A stretch of DNA of 64,000 bases from Atopsyche davidsoni (taxonomy: Eukaryota; Arthropoda; Insecta; Trichoptera; Hydrobiosidae), in assembly GCA_022113835.1 (NCBI GenBank), contig JAILWY010000016.1:11005501-11069500 (forward strand), written 5' to 3'. Within the stretch, counting starts at the first letter, position 1. Each line of letters starts with the position of its first letter. Under the pieces are notes generated by a model, which was not told the origin of the DNA, did no database searches, and saw only the letters and a program-made list of their open reading frames with translations. The translations under genes and the position numbers were made by a program. Shown piece after piece: positions 58,986-64,000 of this stretch.

Positions 58986-61838
58986 GCTGCGTAAAAATTA
59001 CAAAAAAGGCTCTCAATCTCTTAATTAAAAGAACATACAACGTATTCGTTTGACAAGGTTGCCAGGGTGTCTGTTGGCGTCGGGGTCTGATTGGGGGGCT
59101 TTGGAAGCGCTGCAACAAAGGCCGGTGCCTGCGGATGGGGCGGAGGGTTGGCGGGAGGGTGGGATCAACCCCTGGACCGGACGTGGTCACCTCTGGGTAT
59201 CGGCTGCGGACGGACGTACCGAGCAAACTTCGTTAAGGGCTCGCCACGCAGATACAACAGATGAACTGGTAGACGATAGCAAATGTATAATAAATATATG
59301 TGTTTTGTTGATTAATAATATATTCTAAAAATGACATACTTTTTACCAACAAAAAAAATCTGTAAAAAAATTGAAAAAAAAATTTATACAACGAAATATA
59401 TTGTACACACGAATTTAACTTGATATGTATTAATTACATTAATATTATAAAAATATATACTACCGTACATAAAAAAAAACGAATATTTTTATGTTCAAAA
59501 GAAGAACACGATATCATTTTGATTAATTAATAAGCACAAGTCCAAAGCAAGTTTCTTTAGTATATATATTTTTTGTGATGTGACCTTTAACAGAATATAA
59601 ATAAGTTTAACCCAATTACATAAGTTAGGCATTCGCATGCCGGCACAGGAACAGAACTGCCACACAGAATAGAAAGAAGCCACCGGATGGTAAGGGCAAA
59701 GATAAATTATTTACGATTCACAAAACAGAGAAATAACACTTTGTGCAACTCGTGTATCAACTCTCAAAAAATCAAGGAATATATCTTATTTATTTTACAA
59801 ACGCAAAAGTCATTTTGTGAATGCATATTCAACGAAAGTCTATTGAATATTCTAGAACCAACTTGGATCTCGAGTAAATATAATACAAATTCAGTGTCGT
59901 TTTAGAGAGATTCCTCCCAGGGTGATATTTAAAACTGAAATGTATAAAAGAAAGCCGTCTGGCAGGGATAAATAACGATACCCAGACGCGGAGGAATCAT
60001 TTATTAAGTCACAAGTGCAAAGTAGACTGGGGCGGGATCCCGCTGAACCCCGTCAGGAGCTTTTCAGCCCCAAGCCGGGAAAGTTTATTCGCGAAACGAA
60101 ACAAGCAAAATAAAAATAAAACCAGGAATAAAAAAAAAAAAAACAAAGAGATTGTTTTATATTTTCGGCCCTTACCTTCGCCGTATAAATAGACAGAGTG
60201 GCACTTTGAAAAGGCGAGCTTTTGTGCAAACGCTCTGCTTCGAGCGGAGTTGCATGGAACATTTCAAACGCGAAAAAAGATGGCGAGCGAAAAAATATCT
60301 CTAAAGTTTTATGAAAGAAATTGAATTCATCAGCTAGAAATTAAGAAGCAGGGCTGTGTATACACGACATTAATATTTTTATATTTCTTTACTCTCATGC
60401 ATATTTTATCAGTAAAATGTATAGTATTCGAGCCGCCTCATATAAAACAAACAAATGCCGGAGACGTGACAAGCCAGGTGAAGCTGCAACATTTGCTACA
60501 CGTGCAAATCCGAACCTCGCCTTACAATGAACATACAACACTCGTGTGATGATATTTTACACCGTTTTTCGCAAACAATGCGTAATCAACGAAATTTATT
60601 ATGTTTATTTTACAAGCGATTTTTCAAATAAAATTCATCGTAAAGCGTGAACCAAACAATTAAATAAATCATCCCGCATATATTCTGCACACCCTGTGCG
60701 CGGGAGTTCGTTCAGCGAGGTGCTCCACGCCGGCTACCGGGTGGTTATAACGGCGTGTAGCTATTTCGGGGGCTTTAATTAAAGCGATCCTGAATAACCT
60801 GTAGTTGGTGTAAAATTTAAATGATCCAAACATTGTGTGTACTTCGGGACGTAATAAATAAATCCAATTAGACGGAGTTTTACTAAGTTAAAAAAAAGCT
60901 TTCATAACGTTAAGAGGCCTGAACACTCACATGCGACATATCAAATTTGTAATACTCCATAATTATAAAAAAACGATGACCAATCAACCTATCAATATTT
61001 CGTAAATGCTTTTTATTAGCTCAAGCTGTTTTTAGAGGTTTAAAAAAAAAACATTTTTATGTGGAAGACATCTAAGAGGGAAATGAGAACGTGGTTTTGG
61101 CAACTGCAGCTGTTTCCGATTAGTTACGCTTCTTTACCTTTAGTTGTAAACAGTTAATTAAAAAAACAAAACAAAAACTTGACAAAAGAGCGATTATTTA
61201 ATAGACGAGTTCTCTTTCGCTTAAAAATCAGAGAAAAATAATATTTTTTTACAAAATTGCAATATAATGTCTCGCACAGATTCGAGACAAGACTCCACGA
61301 TTTGCAAGCAAAAGAAAAACGAACATACTTAACAACTTCCTAGCCATTTAGAATTTTATATTTATTAATAAAATAAACTAAAATATCCGCATAAAATAGT
61401 AAAATGATTGGTCGTTTGATCTACAGTAATTTTTTATTTTATAAAATTAAAATAAAAGTTACGATAAATAAATACAAATTGACTAAATATTTTTTTTATC
61501 ATTACATGTAAGTTTTATAAATAATATAATATTGATTGTAAAATATTAAAAACAGGGCTCTTAGGGCATTGGGCCTTATTTGAACGCACCGTGACACGAT
61601 TTTAATCAATTCAATTGAAGACCTGATGAAAATTTTTAAAGTGGAATGGAGATTTGATGAATCCAATCTCATATTCCGTACTTTGTGAAGTGAAATTTAA
61701 AATAGATGGTCGATAATTTTATACTACCATCGTATTAATATATGTTTTATTGTCGTCGTAATTCAGATATTATTTTTAGTTTATGTATTTAAAAATGAAA
61801 TCAATATTTGGTATGGAGTATGGAGGTAGTGCGCTGTA
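58986..61838. other. Non-coding DNA with small GC-rich blocks
   Basis: A GC-rich block lies at 59050-59240, one at 60020-60080, and one at 60690-60790 with CACGCCGGCTACCGGGTGGT and a GGGCTTTAATTAAAGCG site. No exon is supported; frames over 59050-59240 are open on both strands by composition. Confidence 0.5.
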
Positions 61839-61847
61839 GGTCTAAAT

Positions 61848-62541
61848 CATAGGTTCCCAAACTATTTTGTCCCGTCGACCCCTTGTCGATTTTTCCTGTT
61901 TTTCGCAGACCCCTGCCTTGCTAATATTGAATTTTTACAAATTTATCAACTTCAAACATATTTTTGACATCTGACTGTCATGGGGTTTTACTGTACAGTG
62001 AATTTAAAAATAAAATACATGTAAAGTTAATTATACCTTTTAAATAAATTAATAAAACACAAAATGCACATATAATAACATTCACAAAAGAAATCAATAC
62101 TTTTAATGGGAGCGATGGGTCTGATGCTTTGATAGAAAATTTTCAATATTTGGCTTCAAATAAGTCACATTTAACCTTAAATCTCCTCCTCGCCCAGTGA
62201 TTTCCAATCTATTTATTTTTTTGTAAGAAGATTGACAACCGCACTGAAATCCTTTTCCATGTGGTATACAGATGGAAAATCTATCAAAAACCTTCTTGCA
62301 ATAGTCCATAATGCAGGATTAACAGCATTATTATGTAAGTACATAGGTACAATCTGTGTTAGGTACATTATGACATTTACGGAATGCCTAATTTTGGTGA
62401 TGACCTGCTTAAATAGGATCTACTCTCGTAGACCCCTATTTACAGTTCGTGGACCCCCAATTTAATTTTTCGCTGTCATCGACCCCTCGCAGGGCAAAAT
62501 CGACCCCTGGGGGTCGATATTGACCACTTAGGGAACCAGTG
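61848..62541 (-). mobile_element. Non-autonomous hAT, family A, copy 4 (inverted, longest)
   Basis: The ends are CATAGGTTCCCAAACT (left) and, inverted, CACTGGTTCCCTAAGT (right). The duplication GTCTAAAT is perfect on both sides (61840-61847 and 62542-62549). On the minus strand (62309-62103 and nearby) it keeps the best C-terminal transposase remnant: MDYCKKVFDRFSI, then GKGFQCGCQSSYKK, then RLEITGRGGDLRLNVTYLKP and NIENFLSKHQTH. Frameshifts separate GFSAV-type and SSYKK-type readings. Inactive. Confidence 0.93.
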
Positions 62542-62549
62542 GTCTAAAT

Positions 62550-64000
62550 AGAGATACCGAAACGTGGTTTAAGAGCGATGATCAACCCATAGTCTGTCTA
62601 AGTAAATTACCACATAACACAGTAAATATCGTTTTTTTTTTTAATGCGTCAAATGTATTTTAGTCACCAGAGGTTATAGGCTGTATATTTAGTTGATTTC
62701 AGTAGAGCTTAGTGCTGGAAATTTCATGCTGAAGCGACTAAGTGCGGGCATTTGCATGCACTGGGGTGCATCGCGGACTGCACGCCTGCAATGCAGTTCA
62801 CCGGTTGAGGCCCACTAGGGCTGCAAATGACAGCTGCGCCATAACAAGTAGAATTACAAGCGAAAGCTCGCCGCCTGCGAGCTTTTAAATGAACTTTTAA
62901 TGCCACAGTTGTATATGGATATTATATATTTCTACAAAAGCGAGAGGGTTTATTAGGGGGTGTATAGCCACGTGTACATGTTACAACACGTACCAACCTA
63001 GATATTTCAGGTGAATAATACATTTACCTAAGTCGTGTATTTTTTAAAAATAAAAATTCCTAAGAGCTCATTAATGTATTCGGTCTGAGATGTTATACGA
63101 GTTGTTTAAAATAAAAATGAATATTTGAATTCAACGCTGCAGTTAAATGTAAATATTTTGTATTGCCGCATAATATTTCATCGAAATGTATAACATGTTT
63201 TGGTGTGAGAAGCTATAAATATGTTATGTTATTAAAAAAAAAACTGCGTGTAAGTAAACATTTGAATTTGATTATGCGTTTAAAAGAAAAACGTTTTAAA
63301 CTGTTCATTTTTGTTTATTGATGCATCAATGGGTTTAATTAATCTAAATAATATATTTGACTAAAAAATAAAAGCGATTATTTTTTCTCGATAACTTGAA
63401 GTAAGGTTTTAGCAACGTTATACATTTAAAATATGGTTAGATTAAAAAAAAATTGTATAAAATGTATAAAAAACTCTTTTAATACTAATTTACAAACCCT
63501 GTTTTATCTTTCCAGATTACATCGTAGCTTTGATATACTGTGTCTATTATAAATTAAATTTTACTAATATAAATAGTGAAAGTACTAGTAAATATATATA
63601 AAAAAAAGAAAAAAATAATCTAAGATATTCCAAAACTGAAATGAAAAGCTCTTTAGTAATAATTGGGTTTGTTCTTGAAAAAGTCGAGAACCCTTTTATT
63701 AGCATATTCTTTTATGTAGTATCGTAGGGGCTGCATTAAAAAAAAACAAAATAAAATATCACAACGTAAGAAAAGAGAATAAAGGGCAGTGATGTAACCC
63801 ACAGCTGATTTTAATATTATAAGCTACGTTCTGAAAGAAAACGAAACTAGTAAAATTCTGTGCAGAATGGTTCAGGCTTCAGGGCAGTGGAAGTCAACAA
63901 AAAAAAATCATAACCATGGGGAATCTGTGATATTTTATCAGTTGCACTGCAAACGAACCTGTGTACAATATTTTTCAACGATGTGAGCTAGTGAGGTCGG
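62550..64000. other. AT-rich DNA with one GC-richer patch
   Basis: The patch 62720-62890 is GC-richer (GCATGCACTGGGGTGCATCG and ACAAGCGAAAGCTCGCCGCC with a partly palindromic AGCTCGC/GCGAGCT). No gene was recognised to the window end. Confidence 0.5.

Noticed and set aside
59050..59328. 92-residue + and 110-residue - open frames
   Set aside because: They overlap one GC-rich block with no recognised motif, and the minus frame runs into the hAT copy 3 end.

Overview
This is a stretch of nuclear DNA from an animal, most likely an insect. It is AT-rich, its exons are short with GT-AG junctions, introns and intergenic DNA are long, and relics of hAT, mariner, piggyBac and RTE-type elements are everywhere. 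The repeats suggest a hemimetabolous or hemipteroid insect, but the species cannot be named from the sequence. No bacterial operon, rRNA, intact tRNA gene or CRISPR array was seen.

Two protein genes are supported. On the + strand, 3048-5311 holds the last two coding exons of a secreted follistatin-domain protein: a 10-cysteine FOLN/Kazal exon, an intron full of transposon relics, and a short acidic last exon. On the - strand, 28517-23791 holds eight contiguous coding exons of an oxysterol-binding protein-related protein of the ORP9 (OSBPL9) type. They cover the whole lipid-transfer (ORD) domain to the stop codon, and all seven exon-exon junctions keep phase. The PH-domain exons of that gene were not found. 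They should lie right of 29.5 kb or outside the window. Four weaker exon candidates are listed: 12611-12800 (+), 29486-29625 (-), 52808-53000 (-, 5' UTR type) and 57903-57995 (+).

Layout. 1-2338: a large foldback element at the window edge, with a nested hAT MITE. 2382-2984: a mariner relic just upstream of the follistatin exon. 3276-5237: intron carrying two hAT relics and an RTE tail. 5.3-23.7 kb: mostly uniform AT-rich DNA with a SINE-like relic, a palindromic element with a hammerhead-like core, and a piggyBac relic. 23.8-29.6 kb: the ORP9 gene, with TTAA MITEs, a 303-bp tandem array and a hAT copy in its introns. 30-62.9 kb: AT-rich DNA broken every few kb by short GC/CpG-rich islands, MITEs and SINE relics. 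The strongest island (about 53.0-53.3 kb) looks like a promoter. It runs into a GC-rich minisatellite and then into a 158-bp AT-rich satellite that ends in an inverted partial copy.

The most useful observations are a four-copy non-autonomous hAT family with readable 8-bp target duplications, the hammerhead-like core at 12.44 kb, the satellite with an inverted cap at 53.4-54.2 kb, and the nested transposon geometry in the first 5 kb. No clearly new coding system was found.
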